From Pseudomonadota bacterium (GTDB taxonomy: Bacteria > Pseudomonadota > Alphaproteobacteria > Kiloniellales > JACOMY01): a stretch of DNA of 34,457 nucleotides. How positions within the stretch are numbered: the stretch's first letter is position 1; each line of letters begins with the position of its first letter. The DNA is taken from NCBI GenBank assembly GCA_029781795.1, contig JAKOWB010000343.1, forward strand, positions 1-34,457, in the 5' to 3' direction. The translations under genes were made by a program, and so were the position numbers. Below the pieces are notes generated by a model, which worked only from the letters and a program-made list of their open reading frames with translations, did not search any database and was not told the origin of the DNA. Shown here piece by piece: positions 1 through 7,404 of the stretch.

Positions 1-282
1 GCTGCGGTCCTCCTCGACGAAGTCGGCCAGCGTGATGACCGCCTCGGCCGCCAGGATTGCCAGCAGGCCCCAGGCGAGCAGCCCGCGCCATTCGAGCCAG
101 GCGAGGCTGAAGAAGATCACGCCGTAGAAGGCATTGCGCAGCCCATGCAGCAGCAGTTCCCGCCTTGCCGTCGCGCGCCAGGTCAGGCGCTCGGTCATCT
201 CGTGGTGCCAGAGGATGTCGAAGAGTCCCATGGCGAGCTGCAGCGACAGCAGGATCTCGACCGCGGTGGTGAAGGGTGTCAT
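1..282 (-). CDS. Small polytopic membrane protein (partial, 3' end outside window)
   Basis: The first 94 codons of a minus-strand gene are present; the frame is open to the window edge. The ATG at 282 lies 5 bases after the stop of the DUF4166 gene, with a GGAGG about ten bases upstream, so the two are probably cotranscribed. Three hydrophobic stretches are visible (about residues 5-20, 50-62 and 66-86), and charged motifs FDILWHHEMTERL and ADFVEED flank them. I recall similar short membrane proteins beside DUF4166 genes but cannot assign a function. Localisation in the inner membrane is inferred from hydrophobicity. The C-terminus is missing, so the full length and number of helices are unknown. 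Confidence 0.7.
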   Translation of the reverse strand, partial: MTPFTTAVEILLSLQLAMGLFDILWHHEMTERLTWRATARRELLLHGLRNAFYGVIFFSLAWLEWRGLLAWGLLAILAAEAVITLADFVEEDRS

Positions 283-287
283 GGCTT

Positions 288-953
288 CTAGCCCTCCAGG
301 GCCTGGAAGACGCCGTCCTGGTGAAAGGTCTCGCCGAACCAGGGGTGACGCACGCTCAGCAGGAAGCGGAAGCGGCCACGCCCGAGGTCGGCGTGGGTGA
401 CATGCATGGCCCCAGGCGACAGCCAGAGCGGCCAGGTGAGCCGCCGGCGCCCCAGGCGCCAGAAGAAGCGAAGCGAGCGGAAGTGCAGCGCGCCCTGCTC
501 CTCGCTGAGGCGCAGCACCATGCCGAAGCGGCGGCCGACGCATTCCAGCAGCCCGGCCTTCGCGTCATGGCGCTTCACCGTGGTGCAGACCCGCTCGCCG
601 CGCCGGAAGCGGTAGGCCCGGCGCCAGACGACGCCCTCGCCCGTCGTCTCGCGGGCCACGGTGACGAGCGCCGGTACGTTGCGCCCCGCCGCGGACGGCA
701 GCGGCGTGCCGATCAGCCGGCAGGCCTGGGCGAAGACCCAGCCGACGGCGGAGCGCCGGATCACGCTGTAGCTGCCGGCATAGCGGGCCGGCCTGCCGGG
801 CGCGGGCAGTTCCCCGAAGCGGCGGCGTACCGCGCCGGCCAGCCGGCCCCAGGCCTCCTCGCCCAGCAGGGCGCGGAACGGTCCCTCCCCGGCGTCGGAC
901 AGGGGACGTTCGCAAGCTAAATTTCGGAAATTTCTGTCAAGACTGAAATTCAT
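288..953 (-). CDS. DUF4166 domain-containing protein
   Basis: This 221-residue soluble protein has the DUF4166 pattern: an N-terminal segment like FRALLGEEAWGRL, then a beta-rich body with repeated basic/aromatic strands (for example WRRAYRFRRGERV) and a C-terminal LSPGAMHVTHAD region. The molecular function of the family is not known; it is often found fused to or beside NAD-binding epimerase-like proteins. The ATG at 953 is preferred over the GTG at 959 because the purine-rich GGGAGGGAG sits about nine bases before it. It follows the GbsR-type regulator by about 40 bases and precedes the membrane protein gene, so the three form one operon. Oddly, codons about 7-11 contain a perfect AAATTTC-N-GAAATTT palindrome that resembles the operator in front of the regulator. 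Confidence 0.75.
   Translation of the reverse strand: MNFSLDRNFRNLACERPLSDAGEGPFRALLGEEAWGRLAGAVRRRFGELPAPGRPARYAGSYSVIRRSAVGWVFAQACRLIGTPLPSAAGRNVPALVTVARETTGEGVVWRRAYRFRRGERVCTTVKRHDAKAGLLECVGRRFGMVLRLSEEQGALHFRSLRFFWRLGRRRLTWPLWLSPGAMHVTHADLGRGRFRFLLSVRHPWFGETFHQDGVFQALEG
919..933. promoter_or_regulatory. Operator-like palindrome inside the DUF4166 gene
   Basis: The sequence AAATTTCGGAAATTT is a perfect inverted repeat with 7-base arms and a 1-base centre. It is very AT-rich for this genome. Read on the minus strand it is preceded by GACAG, and the same GACAGAAATTT string begins the site at 1535-1546 in front of the regulator gene. Binding by the neighbouring GbsR-type protein is inferred. 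Confidence 0.5.
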
Positions 954-992
954 GGTCACACTCCCTCCCTTCCGGGTTCGCGTGGCCCAGCC

Positions 993-1523
993 TCAGCGCA
1001 GCTTGCCGACCAGGCGCGCGATCTTGCCGCCAAGCCGCATCAGCCCCATCAGGGTGCCGCGCGGCAGCTTGCGCACCTCGCCGTACCAGCCGCTCAGCGA
1101 CTCCATGAACTTCAGCATCTCGGCCATGCGGGCCTTGGCCTCGTCCGGTGTCTGCCGGTCGTCCGATGCTTCCATCACGCACTGGCGCAGTGTGGTCAGG
1201 GTCGGGTCGATCTCGCGCTTCTTCCGCTCCTCGACGATGATGAGGAACATCTCCCAGACGTCGGTCAGCGCCTCGAAGTGATCGCGCCGGTCGCCCAACA
1301 CGTGGGTCAGCTTGATCAGCCCCCAGCCCTGCAGTTCCTTCAGCGACGTGGAGACGTTCGAGCGGGCGATCGACAAGGTCTCGGCGATCTCCTCGGCGGT
1401 GATGGGCTTGCCGGCGAGGTAGAGCAGCGCGTGGATCTGCGCCTGGGAGCGGTTGACCCCCCAGCGCGTCCCCATCTCGCCCCAGTGCAGGACATAGCGT
1501 TCGAGCGGCGGTGTCAGGATCAT
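993..1523 (-). CDS. GbsR/MarR-family transcriptional regulator
   Basis: This 176-residue protein belongs to the GbsR branch of the MarR winged-helix repressors (COG1510). The N-terminus carries the typical WG-x-NRSQAQIHALLYL segment. The recognition region follows with ITAEEIAETLSIARSNVSTSLKELQ (about residues 40-65) and a wing GWGLIKL-x-HVLGDRRDHFEA. The C-terminal half is helical and charged, as expected for dimerisation and ligand sensing. It is first in a minus-strand operon with the DUF4166 and membrane protein genes. An AGGAGAG ribosome-binding site sits five bases before the ATG. A palindromic site overlaps its own promoter, which suggests autoregulation. The inducer cannot be told from sequence. 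Confidence 0.88.
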   Translation of the reverse strand: MILTPPLERYVLHWGEMGTRWGVNRSQAQIHALLYLAGKPITAEEIAETLSIARSNVSTSLKELQGWGLIKLTHVLGDRRDHFEALTDVWEMFLIIVEERKKREIDPTLTTLRQCVMEASDDRQTPDEAKARMAEMLKFMESLSGWYGEVRKLPRGTLMGLMRLGGKIARLVGKLR

Positions 1524-1540
1524 GATTTCTCTCCTGACAG

Positions 1541-1555
1541 AAATTTAAGAAATTC
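1541..1555. promoter_or_regulatory. Probable operator of the GbsR-type regulator
   Basis: AAATTTAAGAAATTC is an imperfect palindrome (AATTT/AAATT arms) 18 bases upstream of the regulator start. It overlaps the candidate -10 element and shares GACAGAAATTT with the site at 919-940. Position and similarity fit an autoregulatory operator. Binding itself is inferred. Confidence 0.55.
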
Positions 1556-1571
1556 TCGCCAGGATCGCCAG
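1543..1571 (-). promoter_or_regulatory. Candidate promoter of the regulator operon
   Basis: On the minus strand CTGGCG (1571-1566) is followed after 17 bases by TTAAAT (1548-1543). This would start transcription about 13 bases before the regulator ATG, leaving room for the AGGAGAG ribosome-binding site. The -10 element lies inside the palindrome. Confidence 0.4.
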
Positions 1572-1575
1572 CACC

Positions 1576-1594
1576 CTGCGGCGGCAGGCCGCAG
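1576..1594 (-). terminator. Hairpin after the autotransporter-like gene
   Basis: CTGCGGC pairs with GCCGCAG around a 5-base loop, just downstream of the stop codon of the beta-helix protein. No T-run follows, so it may only be a weak or Rho-assisted terminator. Confidence 0.3.
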
Positions 1595-1596
1595 CG

Positions 1597-3957
1597 CTAG
1601 GGACAGGTGGCGGCGGGGCTGGTGAAGGCGATGCTGCCGGTGACGCTGGCCGCGCCCAGGGCCTGGCCGCAGAGCGCGCCGACGTTCGCCGCGCTATTCC
1701 CGGTGCTGCCGGCCTGGATGTCGATATCGTCGCTGGCCAGCGAGCCGCTGAGGAAGACGGCATTGTCCGTTACGTTGCCGCCGCCGCTGTTCTGGCCGTC
1801 GATCGTGACGTTGCTGATGCGCACAGTCGCCGCGCCGTTCACCTGCAGGGCGAAGTCCATGTTGCTGCCCAGGCTGCCGACGCCGGAGATGCCGACGCTG
1901 TCGACGGTCACGTCGCTCTTGGACAGGAAGAGGCCCGTCGTTCCCAAGGCCGCGTTCGTGCCGATGTCGGCAATGACACCGCGCGTGCTGCCGTCGATCG
2001 AGTTCCCCGTGCCGTTGTTCATCACCTGCACGCCGGCGCGATAGCCGGTGAAGGAGAAGTCGCTGAGCGAAAGGCCGCTGCCGCCGCTGACCAATAGGCC
2101 GACGCTGCCGCTGCCCGAGGTGTTGACGCCGGTCCCGGTCCAGCCGTCGATGGTCAGGCCGGCCACCTGGTCGAAGGCGCCGCCGAACTCGGTGTTGGTT
2201 ACCGTGATATCGTTGAACGCCAGGTTGTTGCTGGTCTGCCCCATCGCCGCGTCGCTGGCGATGGCGCGGGCCGCGGCGCCGCCGTTCAGCACCAGCGAGT
2301 CGAAGCTGGCGGTGTTCACCGTCATGTTGCCGACTCGGCTGCTGCCGGCGCCGCCGCTGAAGATGTACATGCCAAAGCCGGCGCCGCTGGCGGAGATGTC
2401 CTCGAACAGCGTGTCGTCCACCGCCGCCATCTCGGCGTCCAGCAGGAAGCCGATGTCGCCGCCGGTGACCGCCACGTCGCGCACGATGTCGTGCGAGGAA
2501 TCGGTCAGCCCGACGCCGTAGTAGTAGAGGAAGCCGGGCGGCGCCTTGGACGCGATGTCGATGTCGAGGCCGACCAGCTTGACGTGATCGACGCCGCCGG
2601 CGCCGATCGCAGCGCTGTCCTGGGTTCCATCGTGCGTGATGGTCGGCCGGCTGGCCGAGGCATCGAAGGCCGTCGGCGTGAAGGTCGCCATCTCGTTGGT
2701 CGTGTTGCCCAGCACCGCCAAGGCCGAGCCGCCGCCCAGCAGGATCTGGTTGCCGGCCAGGGTGACGTTGCCGGCGATCGGGCCAGCCTCGCCCGACACC
2801 ACGATCAGGGCATCGGTCGCGTTGTTGCCGGTGATGCCCTTGCTGCCGACCGCGTCGGCCAGCGAGGTGGGGTCGGCGGCGCTGCCGCTGCTCACCGCCG
2901 CCCCGCCATCGGCGAAGTAGACCAGGGCGATGGTGCGGTTCGTCTCGGCGTCGCGCACCGTCTCGTCGAAGGGCGCGACGGACAGGCTGTCAGGCGCTGC
3001 CAGCACGTTGCGCTGCTGGTCGGTCAGCGCGATGAGGTTGCGCTGCACCGGGTCCACCATGCGGCGATCCAGGCGGTCGGTCTCGTGCCGCTCGTTGCCG
3101 CCGAAGACCGTGCCCAACGGCACCCGCACGCGCAGCAGTCCCGCGCCCTGCAGGCCGCGCGGGTCGTCCCAGCTCGTCTCCAGGCTGGCGGTCAGCCGGC
3201 TGCCGTCGCCCAGGAAGGCCAGGTCGTGCACCTGGACCTCGAACCGCGCCTCCGGCCCGGCATGGGTGTCGAAGCCGTCGCGCCCGAAGGCGTAGCCGCC
3301 CAGGTAGAGGTTGGCGTCGATGTCGTGGCCAAGGGCCTTGTCGACCGGCAGACGCCAGCCGATGGCTCCCTCGCCGCCATAGAGCGCGGCCTCCTGCAGC
3401 TGGTAGCCGTCGATGCCGGGCGAAGCGCCGATGGTGTCGTGGCGCAGCAGAAGCTGGTTGCCGTCGATCACCAGTTGGCCTGGTCCCAGCATGCCCGTGC
3501 CGGCCTGCGGCGCGACGTACTGCAGCGTCTCGACGTCCTGGAACGGAAGGTAGCCGGTGACGTGAAGGTCCCAGTCGGCGGTCTTGAACTCCAGACCGGC
3601 GACGACCTGGGGAAAAGTCGTGCCCTCGGACGAGCGCTGGAAATCGCCATAGGCATAGCCGCCCAGGATGAAGCCGGCCTCGAAGCGATGGCGCAACACC
3701 AGGCCAAAGGACGCAGCCTTGGCCGAGTCGCTGTCGAGGCCGCCCAGCGCATTGGCGAGCAGCAGCGTCGAGCCGTCCTGGTACAGCGGCACCATCAGGT
3801 CGAGCGCGCCGCCGCCCTGCCCGCTGCCGGCCCGGCCATAGGCGTCCAGGGTAGGATTCCAGTTCTCGGCTTTCGTCGCCGGCGCCAACGCCAGGACAGC
3901 GATACCGGCGCCTGCCAGCAGAAGTTGCCGCGCGGAGCCCAACTTCGACGTCGCCAT
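1597..3957 (-). CDS. Secreted inverse-autotransporter-like protein with right-handed beta-helix passenger
   Basis: The 786-residue product starts at the ATG at 3957, after GGGGGGAAGG. Residues 1-30 form a signal peptide ending LAPATKA. Residues about 31-300 are an alternating hydrophobic/aromatic beta-barrel-like region (WNPTLDAYGRAG, FILGGYAYGDFQ, VVAGLEFKTADWDLHVTGYLP) that resembles the inverse autotransporter beta domain. A charged linker (HETDRLDRRMVDPVQRN) leads into a phrase like YFADGGAAVSSGSAADPTSL. About 400 residues rich in G, S, T, N and D follow, with short repeating strands typical of a parallel beta-helix. Two cysteines lie in the last 30 residues. The likely role is outer-membrane display of a helix that could bind or degrade polysaccharide, or mediate adhesion; no catalytic residues are evident. 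The open frame continues 65 codons upstream, but that part lacks coding character. Confidence 0.72.
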   Translation of the reverse strand: MATSKLGSARQLLLAGAGIAVLALAPATKAENWNPTLDAYGRAGSGQGGGALDLMVPLYQDGSTLLLANALGGLDSDSAKAASFGLVLRHRFEAGFILGGYAYGDFQRSSEGTTFPQVVAGLEFKTADWDLHVTGYLPFQDVETLQYVAPQAGTGMLGPGQLVIDGNQLLLRHDTIGASPGIDGYQLQEAALYGGEGAIGWRLPVDKALGHDIDANLYLGGYAFGRDGFDTHAGPEARFEVQVHDLAFLGDGSRLTASLETSWDDPRGLQGAGLLRVRVPLGTVFGGNERHETDRLDRRMVDPVQRNLIALTDQQRNVLAAPDSLSVAPFDETVRDAETNRTIALVYFADGGAAVSSGSAADPTSLADAVGSKGITGNNATDALIVVSGEAGPIAGNVTLAGNQILLGGGSALAVLGNTTNEMATFTPTAFDASASRPTITHDGTQDSAAIGAGGVDHVKLVGLDIDIASKAPPGFLYYYGVGLTDSSHDIVRDVAVTGGDIGFLLDAEMAAVDDTLFEDISASGAGFGMYIFSGGAGSSRVGNMTVNTASFDSLVLNGGAAARAIASDAAMGQTSNNLAFNDITVTNTEFGGAFDQVAGLTIDGWTGTGVNTSGSGSVGLLVSGGSGLSLSDFSFTGYRAGVQVMNNGTGNSIDGSTRGVIADIGTNAALGTTGLFLSKSDVTVDSVGISGVGSLGSNMDFALQVNGAATVRISNVTIDGQNSGGGNVTDNAVFLSGSLASDDIDIQAGSTGNSAANVGALCGQALGAASVTGSIAFTSPAATCP

Positions 3958-4169
3958 GCCTTCCCCCCAAGGACCTTGCGGCGCGGAGGATGCCGATCCG
4001 CGCGGCACCTCTATGCAGGCCTGCTTGCGCCTGCGATAACAATGGACTGGTGGTTGGTCCGCCACTTGAGGCTGTGCGCGCGGCGGATCAGTCCTGCAGG
4101 GGACTCGGACCGATCGCGCGCATGACTTCCGCCTCGCGCAACCGCTGAGCACCGGGGTCGCCCTTTGGC

Positions 4170-4208
4170 CCGGGTGTCTCCCCGTCGCTTGCGTCGGGCG
4201 TCACCCGG
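4170..4208 (+). other. Hairpin in the pyrB leader
   Basis: CCGGGTG (4170-4176) can pair with CACCCGG (4202-4208), with an inner CCCG/CGGG pair (4181-4184 and 4195-4198). It ends 18 bases before the pyrB ATG, so it could affect translation or transcription read-through. The rest of the gap 3958-4226 shows nothing else clear. Confidence 0.3.
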
Positions 4209-4226
4209 TGCAATAAGACGGCTTCG

Positions 4227-5207
4227 ATGACACCGCAGGACGAGACGCGCGCGGCCGACCAGTCGGACGCGATGGGCTACCCGCACAGGCATCTCCTCGG
4301 CATCGAGGGCCTGACCGCGGGCGAGATCGAATTCCTGCTGGACCTGTCGGAAAGCTACGTCGACTTCCACAAGGGCGACCGCGGCCGCCGTGGGCTGCTG
4401 GCCGGCCGCACGGTCATCAACCTCTTCTTCGAGAACTCGACCCGCACCCTCACTTCGTTCGAGCTGGCGGCCAAGCGCCTCGGTGCCGACGTGATCAACA
4501 TGGCGGTCGGCGTCTCCTCGGTGAAGAAAGGCGAGACGCTGATCGACACGGCGGTCACGCTGAACGCCATGCATCCCGACGTGCTGACCGTGCGCCACGA
4601 CCAGTCAGGCGCCGTCAAGCTGCTGTCCGAGAAGGTCAACTGCGCCGTCATCAACGGCGGCGACGGCAGCCACGAGCACCCGACGCAGGCGCTGCTCGAC
4701 GCGCTGACCATCCGGCGCCGCAAGGGGCGCCTGGCCGGGCTCAAGGTCGCGATCTGCGGCGACGTGCTGCACAGCCGCGTGGCGCGCTCCAACATCCACC
4801 TGCTGACCATCATGGGCGCCGAGGTCCGGGTGATCGCGCCCCCCACCCTGCTGCCGGCCAAGGTGGAGCGCCTGGGCGTCAGCAGCTACATCGACATGCG
4901 CGAGGGGCTGGCGGACGCCGACATCGTGATGATGCTGCGCCTGCAGACCGAACGCATGCAGGGCAGCTACGTGCCTTCGATCCGCGAGTATTTCCGCTTC
5001 TTCGGCCTCGACTACGACAAGCTGTCGGTGGCCAAGCCCGACGCGCTGATCATGCACCCCGGGCCGATGAACCGGGGCGTGGAGATCGACAGCGAGGTGG
5101 CCGACGACATCGGCCGCTCGGCCATCCGCGAACAGGTGGAGATGGGCGTCGCCGTGCGCATGGCGGTGCTGGATACCCTGACCCGCCACCTGCGCTGGAA
5201 CTCCTGA
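4227..5207 (+). CDS. pyrB: Aspartate carbamoyltransferase catalytic subunit
   Basis: The enzyme joins carbamoyl phosphate and aspartate to give carbamoyl aspartate, the committed step of pyrimidine synthesis in the cytoplasm. The 326-residue length is normal. The carbamoyl-phosphate loop FFENSTRT (S71-T74) is intact, as are the SSVKKGETL loop (about 97-105), the HPTQALLD motif (from H151) and [12 protein letters not shown] near residue 280. The ATG at 4227 was taken as the start; the ATG at 4272 would also fit and there is no strong ribosome-binding site for either. The next gene, a dihydroorotase homologue, begins 10 bases after the stop, so the two are an operon. A non-catalytic dihydroorotase partner like this one suggests a PyrB-PyrX dodecamer of the kind known in Pseudomonas. 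Confidence 0.96.
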   Translation: MTPQDETRAADQSDAMGYPHRHLLGIEGLTAGEIEFLLDLSESYVDFHKGDRGRRGLLAGRTVINLFFENSTRTLTSFELAAKRLGADVINMAVGVSSVKKGETLIDTAVTLNAMHPDVLTVRHDQSGAVKLLSEKVNCAVINGGDGSHEHPTQALLDALTIRRRKGRLAGLKVAICGDVLHSRVARSNIHLLTIMGAEVRVIAPPTLLPAKVERLGVSSYIDMREGLADADIVMMLRLQTERMQGSYVPSIREYFRFFGLDYDKLSVAKPDALIMHPGPMNRGVEIDSEVADDIGRSAIREQVEMGVAVRMAVLDTLTRHLRWNS

Positions 5208-5217
5208 GGTGAGCCGC

Positions 5218-6525
5218 ATGCCGACCAGCCTCAGCGCGCCGCCGACCGCCTACGTCAACGCCCGCCTGCTGGATCCGGCGACACGGCTGGACGCGCGCGG
5301 CGCGCTGCTGACGGTCGAAGGGCGGATCGCCGACCTGGGGCCGCATCTCTTCGCCCAGGGCGTGCCGCCCGGCATCCAGACCGTCGACTGCGGCGGGCAC
5401 TGCCTGGCGCCGGGCCTGATCGACCTCAGGGTCAACCTGCGCGAGCCGGGCGAGGAGCACAAGGAGACCATCGAGACCGCCAGCCGCGCCGCCGCGGCCG
5501 GCGGGGTCACCGCCATGGCGGCGCTGCCGAACAGCGACCCGGTCGCCGACGACACCGCCGGCCTCGAGTTCGTCGCCCGCCGCGCGCGCGAAGTGAAGCT
5601 GGTCAAGATCTACAGTTACGGCAGCCTGACCCGCGGCGCCGAGGGCAACGAGCTGACCGAGTTCGGCCTGCTGAAGGAGTACGGCGCGGTCGGCTTCACC
5701 GACGGCAGCAACGTGGTGGCCAATGCCAACGTCATGCGCCGGGCGCTGTCCTATGCCCGGGCCTTCGACGCCACCATCCTGCAGGCGCCGCGCGAGCCGA
5801 GCCTGGCCGGGGGCGTGATGAACAACGGCGAGCTGGCGACGCGCCTGGGCCTCGCCGGCATTTCGGCCATGGCCGAGGTGATCCTGCTGGAGCGCGACCT
5901 GCGCCTGGTGGAGATGACCGACGGGCGCTATCACGCCGCCCTGCTCTCCACCGCCGAGTCGCTCGAGGTGGTGCGCCGCGCCAAGGCCAAGGGCCTCAAG
6001 GTCACCTGCGATACCGCCCCGCACTACTTCACCCTGAACGAGCTTGCGGTCGGCGACTATCGCACCTTTGCCAAGGTGATGCCGCCGCTGCGCAGCGAGG
6101 AGGACCGGGCCGCCATCGCCGCCGGCCTCGCCGACGGCACGATCGACGCCATCGCCAGCGACCACAGCCCGCACGACCAGGATTCAAAGCGCCTGCCCTT
6201 CGCCCAGGCCGAGTTCGGCATCATCGGGCTGGAGACCCTGCTGCCGCTGTCCCTGGCGCTGGTGCACAAAGGCGAGGTCGGACTGCTGGACCTGCTTTCC
6301 AGGCTCACCTGCAGGCCGGCGGAGATCCTGGGCCTGGCTGCCGGCCGGCTGCAGCCAGGCGCTCCCGCCGACCTCGTGCTTTTCGATCTGGAATCGCCCT
6401 GGCGGCTGGATCCGGCGGGCTTCCGTTCCAAGTCGAAGAACTCGCCCTTCGAGGGCCATCTGGTGCAGGGCAAGGTGCTGCGAACCGTGGTCGATGGCCG
6501 AAGCATTTTTGCCGCCACCGACTGA
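5218..6525 (+). CDS. pyrC: Dihydroorotase homologue, probably non-catalytic (PyrC'/PyrX type)
   Basis: This 435-residue amidohydrolase-fold protein aligns with class I dihydroorotases along its whole length (CLAPGLIDL, GGVTAMAALPNSDP, GVMNNGELATRLGL, ASDHSPHD, GLETLLPL). The zinc-binding HxH after PGLIDL is replaced by R71-V-N73. The later metal histidine segment reads LQAPREPSL where HAED is usual, and HxxHxST reads HAALLST. PH in APHYF and the D of SDHSPHD remain. Such loss of ligands argues against hydrolase activity. In Pseudomonas an inactive homologue (PyrC') next to pyrB is needed for assembly of aspartate carbamoyltransferase, and the same role is inferred here; an active dihydroorotase would lie elsewhere. 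The ATG at 5218 has GAGGTGAG eight bases upstream; the GTG at 5209 is less likely. Confidence 0.9.
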   Translation: MPTSLSAPPTAYVNARLLDPATRLDARGALLTVEGRIADLGPHLFAQGVPPGIQTVDCGGHCLAPGLIDLRVNLREPGEEHKETIETASRAAAAGGVTAMAALPNSDPVADDTAGLEFVARRAREVKLVKIYSYGSLTRGAEGNELTEFGLLKEYGAVGFTDGSNVVANANVMRRALSYARAFDATILQAPREPSLAGGVMNNGELATRLGLAGISAMAEVILLERDLRLVEMTDGRYHAALLSTAESLEVVRRAKAKGLKVTCDTAPHYFTLNELAVGDYRTFAKVMPPLRSEEDRAAIAAGLADGTIDAIASDHSPHDQDSKRLPFAQAEFGIIGLETLLPLSLALVHKGEVGLLDLLSRLTCRPAEILGLAAGRLQPGAPADLVLFDLESPWRLDPAGFRSKSKNSPFEGHLVQGKVLRTVVDGRSIFAATD

Positions 6526-6552
6526 ATTCTCCCGCCGGCCGCCGTTCAATCG

Positions 6553-6581
6553 TTGACAGGGGCCGCGCTCGCCCCAACCAT
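6553..6581 (+). promoter_or_regulatory. Candidate promoter of the glucan-synthesis cassette
   Basis: A perfect TTGACA (6553-6558) is followed after 17 bases by AACCAT, a weak -10. It lies 28 bases after the pyrC stop and about 80 bases before the likely start of the barrel gene. It would let the inserted cassette be expressed independently of pyrBC. Confidence 0.35.
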
Positions 6582-6658
6582 CAGGTGGTATGCCCGTTGG
6601 CGGACGGGTCTTGGATTGGCCGGATGCATGCCGGGCGACAGGGACTAGCAAGACTCTC

Positions 6659-7384
6659 ATGCTGCGGATTCGATCGCTACTCGCCGGGCTCGTCGGGAGC
6701 CTTTGCGGGCTTTCGCCCCTGGCCGCCGTCCAGGCGGACGAAGCCGACAAACCCCGGCAGTTCATCGGCCTCGGCGGCACCGACCAGGGCTCCAACTCAA
6801 GCTATTCCTATCTCGGCGTGCTGACCCCGCTGTCGGGGCAGTTCACGGGGAACGACTGGGTGCTGCGCGGCTGGCTCGACTACCTGACCTATGACACCGA
6901 CGACGCCTACGGTGACCTCAAGGCGCGCGTGTATGGCGGCAACGTCGGCATCTCGCGCAGCTTCCCGGTGCCGGCCGGCACGGCCTCGATCGGCGTCGGC
7001 GTGGTCTACGGCAACCGGCAGTACGACCGCGAGACCACCCAGGACGACGAGGGCGGTTACGTGCGCTTCCGCGTCCAGGGCGACTACTTCGGCGAGCCGC
7101 TGGAGAACAACCACCTGAACCTCTTCTGGAGCGTGAGCATCCCGGAGACCGAGGTCTTCGCCCGCGGCGATTGGCTCTACGGCTTCACCGACTTCCGGGT
7201 GGGGCCCAGCGCGACCTGGCAGCAGGGGCAGGACTACAAGTCGCTGCGCGTCGGCCTGACGGTACAGGAAATCGAGGTCACGGACTGGGCACGGCTCGGC
7301 GTCGGCGGCGGCTGGGAGCACACCGATACCGGCAATGGGGTCTATGGCGGCGTAAACGTCACGCTGCTGTTCGGCTTCGAGTAG
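6659..7384 (+). CDS. bcsS: BcsS-like outer-membrane protein of polysaccharide synthesis
   Basis: The 241-residue product has a signal peptide (MLRIRSLLAGLVGS... ending AAVQA) and then amphipathic strands rich in G, Y, W and D, ending in FGFE, as in small outer-membrane barrels. It resembles the alphaproteobacterial cellulose biosynthesis protein BcsS family: the mature start FIGLGGTDQGSNSSYSYLG, the central GNVGISRSFPV and the closing GVYGGVNVTLLFGF. The ATG at 6659 is chosen because it puts the signal peptide at the N-terminus; the in-frame ATG at 6590 would add 23 residues without purpose. It is followed 20 bases later by the GT2 synthase gene. BcsS function is not established; a role in outer-membrane export of the glucan is inferred. 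Assignment rests on pattern recognition. Confidence 0.65.
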   Translation: MLRIRSLLAGLVGSLCGLSPLAAVQADEADKPRQFIGLGGTDQGSNSSYSYLGVLTPLSGQFTGNDWVLRGWLDYLTYDTDDAYGDLKARVYGGNVGISRSFPVPAGTASIGVGVVYGNRQYDRETTQDDEGGYVRFRVQGDYFGEPLENNHLNLFWSVSIPETEVFARGDWLYGFTDFRVGPSATWQQGQDYKSLRVGLTVQEIEVTDWARLGVGGGWEHTDTGNGVYGGVNVTLLFGFE

Positions 7385-7404
7385 CGCGCGTCAAGGGGGA
7401 GAAC

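Noticed and set aside
935-940. TTGACA on the minus strand inside the DUF4166 gene as a -35 box
   Set aside because: At 16-18 bases downstream there is no acceptable -10, and the transcript would start within the coding region. It is left as part of the operator-like repeat only.
2491-4125. A 544-codon open frame on the plus strand opposite the autotransporter-like gene
   Set aside because: Its translation is rich in R, A, Q and G with no domain pattern. High GC keeps antisense frames open; the minus-strand protein has a signal peptide and clear strand periodicity.
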